A stretch of DNA of 64,000 bases from Gracilimonas sp. (GCF_014762685.1 NZ_JABURM010000005.1:2062997-2126996); one strand, 5' to 3'; positions 52,556 to 63,920 are shown, counted from the stretch's first letter. Numbers and translations are program-made. The notes: generated by a model not told the origin, from the letters alone.

Positions 52556-55500
52556 TTAGTCTTCAGCTTCGGCAGTTTCGCCTTCACCGTTTTCACTTCC
52601 GCCAAGTTCTTCAAATACTTTGGCGATTTCTTCGTCTCCTTCTTCCATGTCTTTCTTCGAGCCAACTACGATGTCTTCGTAATCGCGAAGTCCGGTACCG
52701 GCAGGTACTTTATGTCCAACCACCACATTCTCTTTGAGTCCGCGGAGGAAGTCTTTCTTAGCTTCAATAGAAGCCTGTGTAAGTACCTTGGTAGTTTCCT
52801 GGAAGGAAGCTGCTGATAACCAGCTGTCGGTTGAAAGGGCAGCTCTTGTAATACCCAACAGAATTGGCTTGGAAATAGCCGGTTCTGCTTCACGGGTTTC
52901 AAGCTCTTCTTTTCCGTCTTTAATAAGCTGATTATTTTGATCTCTTACTTCACGACGATCAAGGATGGTGCCTTTCTTAAGTTCGCTGCCACCCGGATTG
53001 GTTACTACAAATTTACCAATCAACTCATCGTTTCGGTCGTTCACTTCAAAGCGATCCACTTTATCTCCTTCAAGGAACATCGTGTCGCCGGGATCAGTGA
53101 TTTCCACCTTCTGCATCATGGTGCGTACAATCACTTCAATGTGCTTGTCATTGATTTTCACACCCTGTAGTCGGTAAACCTCCTGAATTTCATTCACGAG
53201 ATATGACTGTACTGCATAAGGACCGAGAATATTCAGAATATCCTGGGCGGGGATGGTACCGTCAGAAAGTGGCTGACCTGCTTTCACAAAATCATTGGAT
53301 TGAACCAAGATATGTTTACTCAGCGAGATCAGGTATTTCTTCTCATCGGTTCCATCTTTGGATTTCACAAATACCTCTTGTGAACCACGCTTACGTCCAC
53401 CCATTTCCACGATACCGTCAATTTCAGAAACAACGGCAGGTTCACTTGGGGAACGTGCTTCAAACAATTCAGTAATACGCGGCAGACCGGCAGTAATATC
53501 CTTCGATTTAGAAGCTACACGCGGAATCTTCGCGATTACCTGTCCGGCCTCTACTTTCGCACCGTCTTCTACTGCAATGTGAGTATCAACCGGAAGTGTA
53601 CTTTCCCGGATTCGGTCTTTAGTTCCTTTAATCACAAGGGTTGGTACCAGCGAGCGATCTTTGGAATCCGTAATTACTTTTTCACGGTGACCTGTTTGGG
53701 CATCGGTATCATCCGAGGAAGTTACTCCATCGATGATATCCTTATACTCCACGGTACCGTCAATTTCAGAAAAGATCAGAGCATTATATGGATCCCACTT
53801 ACAGAGCACAGCTCCTTTAGGAACCACATCGCCTTCTTCAACCAACATTTCAGAGCCATAAGGCACATTGTAGTTGATAAGTACTTTTCCTTCATCGTTC
53901 ACAATTTTGATTTCACCCGCACGGGAAAGAACTACATTATGATCTTCCTCACCGTCGTTGTAAACCACAACGCGAACGTTTTCAAATTCAACTTTACCTT
54001 CAAATTTGGTTTTGTGCTGAGATTCAGCTTCCAAACGAGAAGCTGTACCACCCACGTGGAAAGTACGAAGCGTAAGCTGAGTACCCGGCTCACCGATAGA
54101 TTGAGCGGCAATAACTCCTACAGCCTCACCTTTCTCAACTACAGTTCCTCGAGCAAGGTCACGTCCGTAACACTTGGCACATACTCCGCGAGGAGTTTCA
54201 CAAGTAAGTACAGAACGGATCTCAACTTCATCAATCGATGTTTCGGCAATCTTCTGAGCTACCGTTTCATCAATAACTTGATTTGCCTCACAAATTTGTT
54301 CGTCCGAAATCGGATCGTAAATATCGTGAAGAGATACACGTCCAAGAATACGATCTTCCAGACTTTCAATGATATCCTCATTGTCTTTCAGAGCCGTCAT
54401 CTTAATACCACGAAGGGTACCGCAATCTCTTTCATTGATAATCACATCTTGAGAAACATCAACCAAACGGCGAGTCAGGTAACCGGCATCAGCTGTTTTA
54501 AGCGCTGTATCGGCCAAACCTTTACGAGCACCGTGAGTAGAAATAAAGTACTCAAGAACCGTCAGTCCCTCTTTAAAAGAGGACAAAATTGGGTTCTCAA
54601 TAACTTCATTACCCTGCTGCATAGAACTTTTCTGAGGCTTAGCCATCAGGCCACGCATACCGCCTAACTGACGAATCTGCTCTTTAGAACCACGAGCACC
54701 GGAATCCGCCATCATGTATACCGGATTAAATCCGTTGCGGTCGTTTTGCAGTGCCGTAAACAATGTCTCAGATACCCGGTTTGTGGTACTTGTCCACTTA
54801 TCGATTACCTGGTTATAACGTTCGTTATCGGTAATAAAGCCCATCTCATAACGACCCTGAACATCGGTCACCTCTGATTTGGCTTTGTCAATCAGTTTAC
54901 CTTTTTCATCAGGAATGATGATATCATCAAGACTGAAAGATAAACCGCCAATAGTGGCTTCCTCATATCCAAGTTTTTTCATGTCATCAAGGAACCTGGC
55001 TGTTTTAGCCGTTCCTACAACACCATGAATTTCTCCAATGAGATTTCTCAGTTCTTTCTTACCAAGAGTCTTGTTAATGAATGGAATTTCTTTCGGTACG
55101 ATCTCATTAAAAATGACTCGGCCGGTTGAAGTTTTAATTACTTCATATTCCGTTTCTCCTTCCTCATTTACTACAGGAATTCGAACATTAATTTTTGCAT
55201 GTCCGTCAATTTGGCCCTGATCGAAAGCAACCAATACTTCTTCCGGAGAAGAGAATGTTTTGCCTTCACCTTTACGTCCATCATCCGGCTTGGTGAGATA
55301 GTATAGTCCCAAAATCATATCCTGGGAAGGAACCGCGATCGGGCCTCCGTTTGCAGGACTTAAAATATTGTGAGAACCTAACATCAATACTGATGCTTCA
55401 ATAACAGCATCGTGGCTCAATGGAAGGTGAACAGCCATTTGGTCACCGTCAAAGTCAGCGTTAAACGCTGTACATGCGAGCGGGTGTAATCGGATAGCTT

Positions 55501-56872
55501 TTTCCTCGATCAATACCGGCTGAAATGCCTGTATACCCAACCTGTGCAATGTCGGTGCACGGTTAAGCATTACGGGGTGTCCGTCAATTACATTTTCAAG
55601 GACTTCCCAAACCACGGCATCACGTCGATCTACTACCTTCTTCGCGCTCTTAACCGTCTTCACATATCCACGCTCAATTAAGCGGCGAATAATGAATGGC
55701 TTGTAGAGCTCAACCGCCATTTCTTTCGGCAAACCACACTCGTGCATTTTCAGCTCGGGGCCTACCACAATTACAGAACGACCGGAATAGTCAACACGCT
55801 TACCAAGAAGGTTTTGACGGAAACGGCCACTCTTACCTTTCAGCATATCGCTGAGAGATTTCAGAGGTCGGTTGTTGTTACGTACTGCGTTTGATTTTCT
55901 TGAGTTATCGTAGAGTGAATCAACCGCTTCCTGCAACATGCGTTTCTCGTTACGGAGAATCACATCAGGAGCTTTAATATCAATCAATCGCTTAAGACGA
56001 TTGTTACGGATAATTACACGACGATATAAGTCATTCAGGTCGGATGTTGCAAAACGTCCACCTTCCAAAGGTACCAGCGGACGAAGTTCCGGTGGAATTA
56101 CCGGGATTACACCCTGCACCATCCACTCGGGACGGTTTTCGGTATGCTGGTTAGCAGCACGGAATGACTCTATTACCTGAAGACGCTTCAGTTTCTTTTT
56201 CTTGCGCATTTGTGAAGTTTCGTTCTTCACCTCATAGCGCAACTGATAAGCTAATTCATCCAAGTCGAGATCACTGAGCAATGCCTGCAGGGCATCCGCA
56301 CCTTCTTTAACGATGAACTTATCGTCATCATCGTCATCAAGCTCTTGGTTTTCTTCGGGTAATTGTTCTAAAATATCCCATTTCTCTTCTTCAGAGATCA
56401 TGTCACCCTGAGCGTAACCTAAGTCACGCGCCACACCCGGATTAATAATTACGAAAGTCTCGTAATAAACAATCTTATCCAGGTTCTTGGAAGACATTCC
56501 AAGAAGGTAAGCGATCTTGTTTGGAAGTGATTTGAAATACCAAATATGTACTACAGGAACGGTAAGGGTAATATGGCCCATGCGCTCACGGCGTACTGCC
56601 TTACGGGTAACTTCCACACCGCAACGGTCGCAGATGATACCTTTATAGCGAATACGCTTGTATTTACCACAATGGCATTCGTAATCTTTTACCGGGCCGA
56701 AGATCTTTTCACAGAAAAGACCATCCATTTCCGGCTTAAAAGTTCGATAGTTTATTGTCTCAGGAGTCAAGACTTCGCCGTGAGAACGAGATAAAATCGT
56801 TTCCGCGGAAGCAAGGGATACCCCAATGCTGTCAAAGTCTTTGGTGACTGTTAATGTCTTAGTTACTGGCAA
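52556..56872 (-). CDS. rpoC: RNA polymerase beta' subunit
   Basis: A 1438-residue subunit that forms half of the catalytic cleft of RNA polymerase. The absolutely conserved metal site [10 protein letters not shown] is present. The N-terminal zinc ribbon has Cys66, Cys68, Cys81 and Cys84 (YECHCGK and CDRCGVEV), and the second zinc site reads [15 protein letters not shown]. The start codon is TTG at 56872, with GGAGG seven bases ahead (GGAGGAACATCC then TTG). The C-terminal tail is acidic. It is the last gene of the secE-nusG-rplKAJL-rpoBC cluster, 30 bases after rpoB, and a strong terminator follows. Confidence 0.98.
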   Translation of the reverse strand: MPVTKTLTVTKDFDSIGVSLASAETILSRSHGEVLTPETINYRTFKPEMDGLFCEKIFGPVKDYECHCGKYKRIRYKGIICDRCGVEVTRKAVRRERMGHITLTVPVVHIWYFKSLPNKIAYLLGMSSKNLDKIVYYETFVIINPGVARDLGYAQGDMISEEEKWDILEQLPEENQELDDDDDDKFIVKEGADALQALLSDLDLDELAYQLRYEVKNETSQMRKKKKLKRLQVIESFRAANQHTENRPEWMVQGVIPVIPPELRPLVPLEGGRFATSDLNDLYRRVIIRNNRLKRLIDIKAPDVILRNEKRMLQEAVDSLYDNSRKSNAVRNNNRPLKSLSDMLKGKSGRFRQNLLGKRVDYSGRSVIVVGPELKMHECGLPKEMAVELYKPFIIRRLIERGYVKTVKSAKKVVDRRDAVVWEVLENVIDGHPVMLNRAPTLHRLGIQAFQPVLIEEKAIRLHPLACTAFNADFDGDQMAVHLPLSHDAVIEASVLMLGSHNILSPANGGPIAVPSQDMILGLYYLTKPDDGRKGEGKTFSSPEEVLVAFDQGQIDGHAKINVRIPVVNEEGETEYEVIKTSTGRVIFNEIVPKEIPFINKTLGKKELRNLIGEIHGVVGTAKTARFLDDMKKLGYEEATIGGLSFSLDDIIIPDEKGKLIDKAKSEVTDVQGRYEMGFITDNERYNQVIDKWTSTTNRVSETLFTALQNDRNGFNPVYMMADSGARGSKEQIRQLGGMRGLMAKPQKSSMQQGNEVIENPILSSFKEGLTVLEYFISTHGARKGLADTALKTADAGYLTRRLVDVSQDVIINERDCGTLRGIKMTALKDNEDIIESLEDRILGRVSLHDIYDPISDEQICEANQVIDETVAQKIAETSIDEVEIRSVLTCETPRGVCAKCYGRDLARGTVVEKGEAVGVIAAQSIGEPGTQLTLRTFHVGGTASRLEAESQHKTKFEGKVEFENVRVVVYNDGEEDHNVVLSRAGEIKIVNDEGKVLINYNVPYGSEMLVEEGDVVPKGAVLCKWDPYNALIFSEIDGTVEYKDIIDGVTSSDDTDAQTGHREKVITDSKDRSLVPTLVIKGTKDRIRESTLPVDTHIAVEDGAKVEAGQVIAKIPRVASKSKDITAGLPRITELFEARSPSEPAVVSEIDGIVEMGGRKRGSQEVFVKSKDGTDEKKYLISLSKHILVQSNDFVKAGQPLSDGTIPAQDILNILGPYAVQSYLVNEIQEVYRLQGVKINDKHIEVIVRTMMQKVEITDPGDTMFLEGDKVDRFEVNDRNDELIGKFVVTNPGGSELKKGTILDRREVRDQNNQLIKDGKEELETREAEPAISKPILLGITRAALSTDSWLSAASFQETTKVLTQASIEAKKDFLRGLKENVVVGHKVPAGTGLRDYEDIVVGSKKDMEEGDEEIAKVFEELGGSENGEGETAEAED

Positions 56873-56902
56873 GGATGTTCCTCCAAATTATTAACAGTGA
56901 AA

Positions 56903-59900
56903 TTATTCAATGTGCATTTCAAGGCCGAGACCCATAAGCTCTCGTAATAGTACCTTGAATGATTCGGGCACGTCACCATCGGGCAGGTTCTCACCTTTCA
57001 CGATAGCTTCATACACTTTAGAGCGCCCTTTTACGTCATCACTTTTTACAGTGAGCATTTCTTTGAGGATACTGGATGCACCATAAGCATATAGTGCCCA
57101 AACCTCCATCTCTCCAAGTCGCTGGCCACCAAACTGAGCTTTACCGCCCAATGGTTGCTGCGTAATAAGTGAGTATGGCCCGATAGAACGAGAGTGCATC
57201 TTGTCCTGAATCAGGTGATTCAATTTCAACATATAGATATAACCTACTGTTGTTTTCTGTGCAAAAGGTTCGCCTGTTCGTCCGTCATAAAGATTTACGC
57301 GGCCGTCTTCAGGTAACCCGGCTTCTCTTAATTGCTCTTTTACTTCATCCATGGAAGCACCGTCAAAAATAGGAGATGCAAATGTCACGCCCATTTTCTT
57401 AGCTGCCCATCCAAGAATGGTTTCATAAATCTGGCCAAGGTTCATACGAGAAGGTACGCCCAATGGGTTTAGACAAATGTCTACCGGGGTACCGTCTTCC
57501 ATGAATGGCATGTCTTCGGCAGGTACGATTTTAGCAACCACACCTTTGTTACCGTGACGACCGGCCATCTTATCACCCACTTTCAGCTTACGCTTTTTAG
57601 CCACATAAACTTTTGCTTTCTGGATGATTCCCGGCGGGAGTTCATCTCCTACCTGGATGGCAAATTTACGACGCTTGGCTTCGGTGTCAATTTCACGACG
57701 AAGCTCGCGATAGTTGGCAAACAATTTCTTAACCATCTTAACCAGCTCACCATCAGTGGCCCAGTCGATGTTTTCGTTAATGTTTACCGGATCAATTTCT
57801 TCAAATACGGATTTCTTGTATTTCTCGCCTTTCGGAATCAGCTCTACATTGCTGTAGTCTAATACACCCGGGGAAGTTTTATCACGCAGCAAGGAATACA
57901 TCTTATCTGCCCAAAGCTGGTTCAATTCAGCCAGTTTTTGTGCATGACGTTCTTCTTCTTGCTCAACGCGTTTTTTCTCTTCTTTTCGAGAAATTAATTC
58001 ATCACGTTTTCGGCTAAAGAGCTTGGTATCAATTACCGTACCCTCAACACTTGGAGGTACTTTCAGAGATGCATCTTTTACATCGCCTGCTTTATCTCCA
58101 AAGATAGCACGCAGTAATTTTTCTTCCGGTGTAGGATCTGTTTCTCCTTTCGGAGTAATTTTACCTACCAGAATATCACCGTGCTGAATTTTAGCACCAA
58201 TACGAATAATACCACGCTCATCAAGATCAGAGGTAGCTTCTTCGCTTACGTTTGGAATTTCACGAGTCAATTCTTCTTCACCTCGTTTGGTGTCACGAAC
58301 TTGTTGTTCGAACTCCGTCACGTGAATAGAAGTGTAAATATCTTCTTGAACGATGCGCTCACTCACTACAATAGCATCCTCAAAGTTATATCCTCTCCAT
58401 GGCATAAATGCCACAAGCAAGTTACGACCCAGGGCTAATTCGCCTTTATCTGTAGAGCAGCCATCGGCCAATGCCTGACCTGCTTTCACTTTATCACCGA
58501 TTTTAACAACAGGACGCTGGTTTATGGTAGTATCCTGGTTAGTACGGATGAATTTATTGAGCTTGTATGATTTTACACCGCCATCGAAATAGCAATTTTG
58601 CTCTTCTTCAGTACGGTTATACTTCACTCTAATTTCTGTAGCACTTACGTACACTACTTCACCATCCGCATCGGCAGTAATAATAGCGCGTGAGTCACGT
58701 GCTGCACGTTGCTCCAAACCGGTTCCCACAACAGGGGCTTCCGGACGTAAAAGAGGAACGGCCTGACGCTGCATGTTCGAGCCCATTAAGGCACGGTTAG
58801 CATCATCATGTTCAATAAAAGGAATGAGGGCCGCTGCCAGAGATGTAATCTGGTTTGTGGCAACATCCATATATTCAATTTCTTCAGGCTTCACTCGCAG
58901 GTAGTTACCTTCGCGGGTTCTGGAGAAAATGGCTTCCGTTTCAAACATACCCTTGTCATCAAGTTCGGCATTTGCCTGGGCAATAACGGTTTCATCCTCC
59001 TGTTCTGCCGCCAAATATTCTACATCTTTGGAAACCTTACCGTCTTTTACTTTACGATATGGCGTTTCAATAAATCCAAAGTCATTTACTTTAGCATGAA
59101 CGCAAAGAGATGAAATCAATCCAATATTCGGACCTTCCGGTGTTTCAATCGGACATAGGCGGCCATAGTGAGTATAGTGAACGTCACGAACCTCAAAACC
59201 GGCTCGCTCACGTGTCAATCCACCCGGACCCAAGGCCGACATACGGCGCTTGTGAGTTAACTCAGCAATTGGATTGGTTTGATCCATAAACTGCGAAAGC
59301 TGGTTGGTTCCGAAGAAAGTATTAATGACGCTTGAAATCGTACGTGCATTCACCAAATCCTGCGGAGTCAATTGCTCAGCATCTCGAGAGTTCATACGCT
59401 CACGAATGGTACGTGCCATGCGAGCCAGGCCAATTGCAAACTGTTGGCCAAGCTGTTCACCTACAGTACGTACACGGCGATTACTTAAGTGATCAATATC
59501 ATCCACCTGAGATTTCATGTTCTTCAGGCGAATCACTTCTTTCACAATAGCCACAATATCTTCTTTAGTCAGGTATTGAAGCGTATTTTCTTGATCCATC
59601 TTCAGGCGCTTGTTCAGTCGGTATCGGCCAACTTCACCAAGATCATATTTCTTGTCGCTGAAGAATAACCGTTCTAAGATAGAACGTGCAGTTTCAGGAT
59701 CAGGCATTTCACCAGATCTGATTTGCTGATAAATTTCTCCGAGTGCAGAAGATTCATCATACGTAGGATCTTTGCGAAGCGTATTCATCATTACGGAACG
59801 CTCAGACTCTTCAGCAGTAATTTTCTGTACAAGAACTTTCTTTACTTCTGCATCCTTAAGTGAGCCGTAATCATCTTCTGTTAATTCATGATCGCGCTCG

Positions 59901-60730
59901 AAAATAATTTGTCGGTTGAGAGCTTCGGTAACTTCACCGGTCTCATCATCAACAACTTCTTCCATGCTCTCTACAACAATATTCTCAGCAAGTCTCTTAC
60001 CTACCAACTTCTTCTTGTAGTCTGCTTTAGTACCAAATTTAATTTCTTCAGACAGCTCAAATAAGCTCAACAGTTCAATATCTGAAGAATATCCAAGTGC
60101 TCTCAGCAAGGTGGTAGCAGGTACTTTTTTCTTACGATCGATGTAAGCCCAAAGCACGTCACGGATATCAGTGGTAAATTCAATCCAAGAACCCTTGAAT
60201 GGAATAACACGTGCGGAATAAAGTTGTGTTCCGTTTGGATGTACATTTTGTCCAAAGAATACACCGGGTGAACGGTGAAGCTGACTTACGATAACTCGCT
60301 CAGCACCGTTTACGATAAATGTTCCACGATTTGTCATCCAGGGCAGGTCTCCTAAAAATACTTCCTGCTCAATAGTTTCGCTGGCTTCATCGCTATCATC
60401 AACAGATGATAACCTTAGTTTTGCTTTAAGCGGAACGGAATATGTTAAGCCACGATCTTGGCATTCAGATTCAGTATATCTGGGGACATCCACGTTATAG
60501 TAAAGAAATTCAAGGATGTGAGTCTCCCGACTGTCCTGAATAGGAAAATTTTCATTAAAAATTCGTTGTAGTCCTTGATTTTCTCGCTCGTTAGGAGCAA
60601 TATCAAGTTGTACAAATTTTTCGAATGACTCTAATTGGATATCCAGAAAATCCGGGTAATCCAGTACATGTTTGGTTTTACCAAACGATAAGCGTTCCGT
60701 GTTCGGAATAGTTTGCATCTTCTTGCTCAA
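56903..60730 (-). CDS. rpoB: RNA polymerase beta subunit
   Basis: A 1275-residue subunit of RNA polymerase. The rifampicin-pocket region reads TNQLSQFMDQTNPIAELTHK then RRMSALGPGGLTRERAG. The residues equal to E. coli Asp516, His526 and Ser531 are unchanged, so no resistance mutation is visible. The C-terminal GRHGNKGVVAKI and LPEDGRVNLYDGRTGEPF motifs are normal. The predicted start is TTG at 60730, with GGAGAGG about six bases ahead; the next in-frame ATG, at 60718, has no such site. rpoC follows after 30 bases. Confidence 0.98.
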   Translation of the reverse strand: MSKKMQTIPNTERLSFGKTKHVLDYPDFLDIQLESFEKFVQLDIAPNERENQGLQRIFNENFPIQDSRETHILEFLYYNVDVPRYTESECQDRGLTYSVPLKAKLRLSSVDDSDEASETIEQEVFLGDLPWMTNRGTFIVNGAERVIVSQLHRSPGVFFGQNVHPNGTQLYSARVIPFKGSWIEFTTDIRDVLWAYIDRKKKVPATTLLRALGYSSDIELLSLFELSEEIKFGTKADYKKKLVGKRLAENIVVESMEEVVDDETGEVTEALNRQIIFERDHELTEDDYGSLKDAEVKKVLVQKITAEESERSVMMNTLRKDPTYDESSALGEIYQQIRSGEMPDPETARSILERLFFSDKKYDLGEVGRYRLNKRLKMDQENTLQYLTKEDIVAIVKEVIRLKNMKSQVDDIDHLSNRRVRTVGEQLGQQFAIGLARMARTIRERMNSRDAEQLTPQDLVNARTISSVINTFFGTNQLSQFMDQTNPIAELTHKRRMSALGPGGLTRERAGFEVRDVHYTHYGRLCPIETPEGPNIGLISSLCVHAKVNDFGFIETPYRKVKDGKVSKDVEYLAAEQEDETVIAQANAELDDKGMFETEAIFSRTREGNYLRVKPEEIEYMDVATNQITSLAAALIPFIEHDDANRALMGSNMQRQAVPLLRPEAPVVGTGLEQRAARDSRAIITADADGEVVYVSATEIRVKYNRTEEEQNCYFDGGVKSYKLNKFIRTNQDTTINQRPVVKIGDKVKAGQALADGCSTDKGELALGRNLLVAFMPWRGYNFEDAIVVSERIVQEDIYTSIHVTEFEQQVRDTKRGEEELTREIPNVSEEATSDLDERGIIRIGAKIQHGDILVGKITPKGETDPTPEEKLLRAIFGDKAGDVKDASLKVPPSVEGTVIDTKLFSRKRDELISRKEEKKRVEQEEERHAQKLAELNQLWADKMYSLLRDKTSPGVLDYSNVELIPKGEKYKKSVFEEIDPVNINENIDWATDGELVKMVKKLFANYRELRREIDTEAKRRKFAIQVGDELPPGIIQKAKVYVAKKRKLKVGDKMAGRHGNKGVVAKIVPAEDMPFMEDGTPVDICLNPLGVPSRMNLGQIYETILGWAAKKMGVTFASPIFDGASMDEVKEQLREAGLPEDGRVNLYDGRTGEPFAQKTTVGYIYMLKLNHLIQDKMHSRSIGPYSLITQQPLGGKAQFGGQRLGEMEVWALYAYGASSILKEMLTVKSDDVKGRSKVYEAIVKGENLPDGDVPESFKVLLRELMGLGLEMHIE

Positions 60731-60774
60731 AAGGAACCTCTCCTCTTAGATTGAAGGTAAATTATACGGGCAAA

Positions 60775-60840
60775 CCCCAAGGCTATTGGGGTCAATTTAT
60801 ATAGACGCCAATAGCCAATACCGTTTTCACGGCATTGGCT
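60775..60840 (-). promoter_or_regulatory. Paired hairpins between rplL and rpoB
   Basis: AGCCAAT-A-CCG / CGG-C-ATTGGCT (60813-60840) forms a stem of 10 pairs around one mismatch. A second, CCCCAA / TTGGGG, spans 60775-60791. Neither is followed by a T tract on the minus strand. By position they could be an RNA-processing site or partial attenuator that sets the ratio of ribosomal protein to RNA polymerase transcripts, as known at the same point in E. coli. Confidence 0.45.
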
Positions 60841-60863
60841 ACCAACGAATTTGTAAGTATGAG

Positions 60864-61241
60864 TTACTTAAGCTCTACTTCGGCACCAGCTTCTTCAAGC
60901 TTGGCTTTAAGTTGTTCAGCTTCATCTTTCGATACAGCTTCTTTAACAGTGCCGGGAGCTCCGTCAACCAATTCTTTGGCTTCTTTCAGCCCAAGGCCGG
61001 TGATTCCGCGTACTTCTTTGATAACCGCGATTTTCTTGGCACCAGCACTTTTCAGAACTACGTCAAACTCAGTTTGCTCTTCTCCGCCACCGGCTTCTCC
61101 GCCACCAGCAGGTCCAGCTACTGCAACAGCAGCTTGAGCAGGTTTGATATCGTATTCTTCTTCAAGAACTTTTGCAAGTTCGTTTGCTTCTTTAATTGTT
61201 AGGTTGACAAGCTGTTCAGCTAAATCTTTAACGTCAGCCAT
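60864..61241 (-). CDS. rplL: 50S ribosomal protein L7/L12
   Basis: A 125-residue stalk protein. The N-terminal dimerisation domain ([20 protein letters not shown]) and the Ala/Gly-rich hinge (about 36-55) precede the C-terminal factor-binding domain with [20 protein letters not shown] and [17 protein letters not shown]. Four to six copies bind L10 and recruit elongation factors. It lies 51 bases after rplJ. Confidence 0.98.
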   Translation of the reverse strand: MADVKDLAEQLVNLTIKEANELAKVLEEEYDIKPAQAAVAVAGPAGGGEAGGGEEQTEFDVVLKSAGAKKIAVIKEVRGITGLGLKEAKELVDGAPGTVKEAVSKDEAEQLKAKLEEAGAEVELK

Positions 61242-61292
61242 TTTTATTCTCCAGTTGTTTTGATATAAAAAATTCTAGTTGTGTAATAAGGG

Positions 61293-61814
61293 TTATTCTT
61301 CGCCTTTTTCAGCGATAGTATTAACAGCACCAACAAGGTTAGATCCTTGTGAGTTAAGTGCACCAACTACATTTGATAGTGGGGCCATTAACAGACCAAG
61401 GATGTCGCCAATAATTTCGTTCTTAGACTTCATAGCTGCCAGAACGTCCAGTTTATCCTCACCGTAGAAGTCTCCATCTACCATTGCGGCTTTAAACTGT
61501 GGCTTGTTGTTATCCTTGATAAAATCTTTCAATACCTTGGCAGGTGCAGATAGTTCTTCTTCTACAAAAGCAAAAGCATTCTGCTCAACTAAGGAAGGGA
61601 TGATATCATCATATCCACCAACCTTTTCCATTGCGAGCTTTACGAGTTTGTTTTTATATACTTTGAAGCGAATATCTCCCTTACGAAATGCACCGCGCAG
61701 TTCATTAACTTCAGGTACCGACATTCCGGAATAGTTCGTGATATATAAAGCACTTGAACTTTCCAGCTTTTCGGTAATTTCATCTAAAACTGCTTGCTTT
61801 TCTGCAGTAGGCAT
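61293..61814 (-). CDS. rplJ: 50S ribosomal protein L10
   Basis: A 173-residue protein that anchors the L7/L12 stalk to the ribosome. The N-terminus (KQAVLDEITEKLESSSALYI, then TNYSGMSVPEVNELR) and FKVYKNKLVKLA are typical. AGGAGG lies ahead of the ATG. Only 16 bases separate it from rplA, which leaves no room for the long L10-binding leader used for autoregulation in E. coli, unless the site lies inside rplA. Confidence 0.97.
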   Translation of the reverse strand: MPTAEKQAVLDEITEKLESSSALYITNYSGMSVPEVNELRGAFRKGDIRFKVYKNKLVKLAMEKVGGYDDIIPSLVEQNAFAFVEEELSAPAKVLKDFIKDNNKPQFKAAMVDGDFYGEDKLDVLAAMKSKNEIIGDILGLLMAPLSNVVGALNSQGSNLVGAVNTIAEKGEE

Positions 61815-61830
61815 AATTCAATTCCTCCTA

Positions 61831-62529
61831 TTATAGGGATGTTACTGCGGTTCTGCTTAACGGGATGCTTGGTCCCATAGTGCTGCTCATGAAAACACTT
61901 TTCACATACAGCCCTTTTGCGGAAGCTGGTCTTAAACTCATAACGGTTCGGAAGAATGATTCTGCATTCTCTTTCAACTCGTTAGCTTTAAAACTTACTT
62001 TACCAATAGATGTATGCAGAATTCCGGCTTTATCAACTCGGAAATCAATCTGTCCGGCTTTAACTTGCTTAACAGCATCGGCCACATCCATTGTTACAGT
62101 TCCACTTTTAGGGTTAGGCATCAGTCCGCGGGGCCCTAAAAAGCGCCCAAGCTTACCGAGTTTACCCATTACGTCAGGTGTTGCGATTATCACGTCGATA
62201 TCGGTCCACCCTTCTTCTATTTTCGTGATGTAATCATCAAGACCAACATGGTCGGCACCGGCTTCTCTGGCTTCATTTTGCTTACTCTCGTTAACGAGTG
62301 CAAGCACACGAACTTCTTTCCCTGTCCCATGAGGCAAGCTCACGGTGCCACGAACCATTTGATCGGCGTGGCGCGGGTCAACACCCAAACGGATATCAAT
62401 ATCCACTGAGGCATCGAAGTTAGTGTTTGATGTTTTTTTAACCAGATCGCACGCTTCTTCCAAAGTGTATTCCACTTCAGGATTCACGAGTGCCACAGCC
62501 TGTTGGTATTTTTTTCCTCTTTTTGCCAT
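61831..62529 (-). CDS. rplA: 50S ribosomal protein L1
   Basis: A 232-residue ribosomal protein of the L1 stalk, which helps release deacylated tRNA. Typical motifs are [22 protein letters not shown] (read in parts), [20 protein letters not shown] and [22 protein letters not shown] chose the ATG at 62529 (MAKRGKKYQ), because AAGGAA lies nine bases ahead; an in-frame GTG at 62535 would add two residues. In E. coli L1 also represses the L11 operon. Confidence 0.97.
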   Translation of the reverse strand: MAKRGKKYQQAVALVNPEVEYTLEEACDLVKKTSNTNFDASVDIDIRLGVDPRHADQMVRGTVSLPHGTGKEVRVLALVNESKQNEAREAGADHVGLDDYITKIEEGWTDIDVIIATPDVMGKLGKLGRFLGPRGLMPNPKSGTVTMDVADAVKQVKAGQIDFRVDKAGILHTSIGKVSFKANELKENAESFFRTVMSLRPASAKGLYVKSVFMSSTMGPSIPLSRTAVTSL

Positions 62530-62542
62530 GATCACAATTTCC

Positions 62543-62974
62543 TTACTTTTCGCGATTTACTCTAAGACCCATACTGCGAGCCGTTCCTGCAACCATTTCC
62601 GCACCAGCTTCGATGTCAAACGCATTTAAGTCTTCCATCTTTTCTTGTGCAATGTCTTTGCATTGGCTCCAGGTTACCGTACCTACTTTATTTCGGTTTG
62701 GTTCACCTGATCCGGACTTGATTTTCGCTGCTTTTTTAAGAAGAACGGGTGCTGGTGGTGTCTTTGTTTTAAATGTAAAAGACTTATCAGCATAAACCGT
62801 AATCTCAACAGGAACAACAGTTCCGGCCTTGTCCTGAGTCTTAGCGTTAAAGGCTTTACAAAACTCCATAATATTGATTCCTGCCTGACCGAGTGCCGGT
62901 CCTACAGGTGGCGCAGGGTTTGCCTGCCCCCCAACAATCTGGAGCTTCAGGATTTTATCAACTTTTTTAGCCAT
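62543..62974 (-). CDS. rplK: 50S ribosomal protein L11
   Basis: A 143-residue protein of the GTPase-associated centre. It has the N-terminal proline-rich [20 protein letters not shown] and the C-terminal RNA-binding domain ending [12 protein letters not shown]. It begins the rplKAJL group, 74 bases downstream of nusG. Confidence 0.98.
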   Translation of the reverse strand: MAKKVDKILKLQIVGGQANPAPPVGPALGQAGINIMEFCKAFNAKTQDKAGTVVPVEITVYADKSFTFKTKTPPAPVLLKKAAKIKSGSGEPNRNKVGTVTWSQCKDIAQEKMEDLNAFDIEAGAEMVAGTARSMGLRVNREK

Positions 62975-63048
62975 GGATTCTCAGGATCCTATAATTAATA
63001 ACTTCTGTTTATTTGTGCGTAATAGCTAGTGTGCATCAACTAGGTTCT

Positions 63049-63606
63049 TTAGGTTGCGGATTCAACTTGATTAACATCAACTTCAACAGGAGTCTTACGG
63101 CCAAAAATACTAACCATAACTCTCAGCTTAAGTTTTTCAGGGTTTACTTCCTGAACGGTTCCGTCAAAATCTTTAAACGGACCGGATATCACTTTCACCA
63201 AGTCGCCTTCGCTATACGGAATTTCAATGTTCCGTAATTCATCTCCACTATCTTGCACTCGGCCAATGATGCGCTTGACTTCGTGTTCTTTTAATGGAGT
63301 TGGCACCGTTTCATTTTTTCCTACCTTCAAAAATCCAAGACAGGAAGGTGCACTTTGTATCAAATTATTTACTTCTTCATCATAATGAGTATTCAAAAGG
63401 ATATAACCGGGGAAAAAATTCTTTTCCCGAGTACGCTTCTTGCCTGAACGAATCTCAACAACTGTTTCAGTGGGAATCAAAATCTCTTTGATTTTATCCT
63501 CTAAACCTTGTTCTTCTATTTCGCGCTCAAGAAACTCTTTAACCTTTTTTTCATGACTGGAAAAGCAGCGGACTACATACCAATCATGCGTTAGTTCTTT
63601 ACTCAT
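63049..63606 (-). CDS. nusG: Transcription termination/antitermination factor NusG
   Basis: A 185-residue elongation factor that binds RNA polymerase and links it to the ribosome or Rho. The NGN domain begins WYVVRCFSSHEKKVKEFLE and contains FFPGYILLN; the C-terminal KOW domain reads EGDLVKVISGPFKDFDGTVQ. It follows secE by two bases. Confidence 0.97.
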   Translation of the reverse strand: MSKELTHDWYVVRCFSSHEKKVKEFLEREIEEQGLEDKIKEILIPTETVVEIRSGKKRTREKNFFPGYILLNTHYDEEVNNLIQSAPSCLGFLKVGKNETVPTPLKEHEVKRIIGRVQDSGDELRNIEIPYSEGDLVKVISGPFKDFDGTVQEVNPEKLKLRVMVSIFGRKTPVEVDVNQVESAT

Positions 63607-63608
63607 TA

Positions 63609-63791
63609 TTAATTATAAATAGCTTCTAAGATTGTGCTGTACAATTGATCAACACCAAAAATAAAAACCGAGATTATGATTGAGAATACCACTACAATTA
63701 TAGTGTTATCGATCAGCTCTTTTTGTGTTGGCCAAGAAACTTTCTTGAACTCTTTTACAACACCATCAAAAAAATTATTAATCTTACTCAT
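63609..63791 (-). CDS. secE: Preprotein translocase subunit SecE
   Basis: A 60-residue subunit of the SecYEG channel with one C-terminal membrane helix (about 30-50) after the diagnostic FKKVSWPTQKELIDNT. I chose the ATG at 63791 because it gives the standard short SecE. The frame is open upstream to 63866, but that part is the tRNA-Trp gene read in frame. It is co-transcribed with nusG. Confidence 0.96.
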   Translation of the reverse strand: MSKINNFFDGVVKEFKKVSWPTQKELIDNTIIVVVFSIIISVFIFGVDQLYSTILEAIYN

Positions 63792-63808
63792 ATTTTTAGA
63801 TTTATCTG

Positions 63809-63881
63809 CACGGGTGGAGAGGCTCGAACTCCCGACACCTGGTTTTGGAGACCAGTGCTCTGCCAACTGAGCTACACCCGT
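63809..63881 (-). tRNA. tRNA-Trp (anticodon CCA)
   Basis: A 73-base cloverleaf on the minus strand: acceptor ACGGGTG / CACCCGT, D stem GCTC / GAGC, anticodon stem CTGGT / ACCAG around loop CTCCAAA, T arm GGGAG-TTCGAGC-CTCTC, discriminator G. The 3' CCA is not encoded. Its place between tuf and secE is the classic arrangement. Confidence 0.96.
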
Positions 63882-63892
63882 ATAAAGCGCAC

Positions 63893-63920
63893 AAGAGCAG
63901 ACGGCAAACCGACTGCTCTT
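63893..63920 (-). terminator. Hairpin between tuf and tRNA-Trp
   Basis: On the minus strand AAGAGCAG / CTGCTCTT (8 bp) continues across a T-T mismatch into CGG-TTTG-CCG. There is no T tract after it (GTGCGC follows), so termination may be partial, or the hairpin may be an RNA-processing site. Confidence 0.5.

Noticed and set aside
53579..54667. 362-residue open frame on the plus strand inside rpoC
   Set aside because: It is the antisense of a highly conserved rpoC region, is rich in Phe/Asn/Ser/Arg with no domain pattern, and lacks a ribosome-binding site. It is a by-product of biased codon use.
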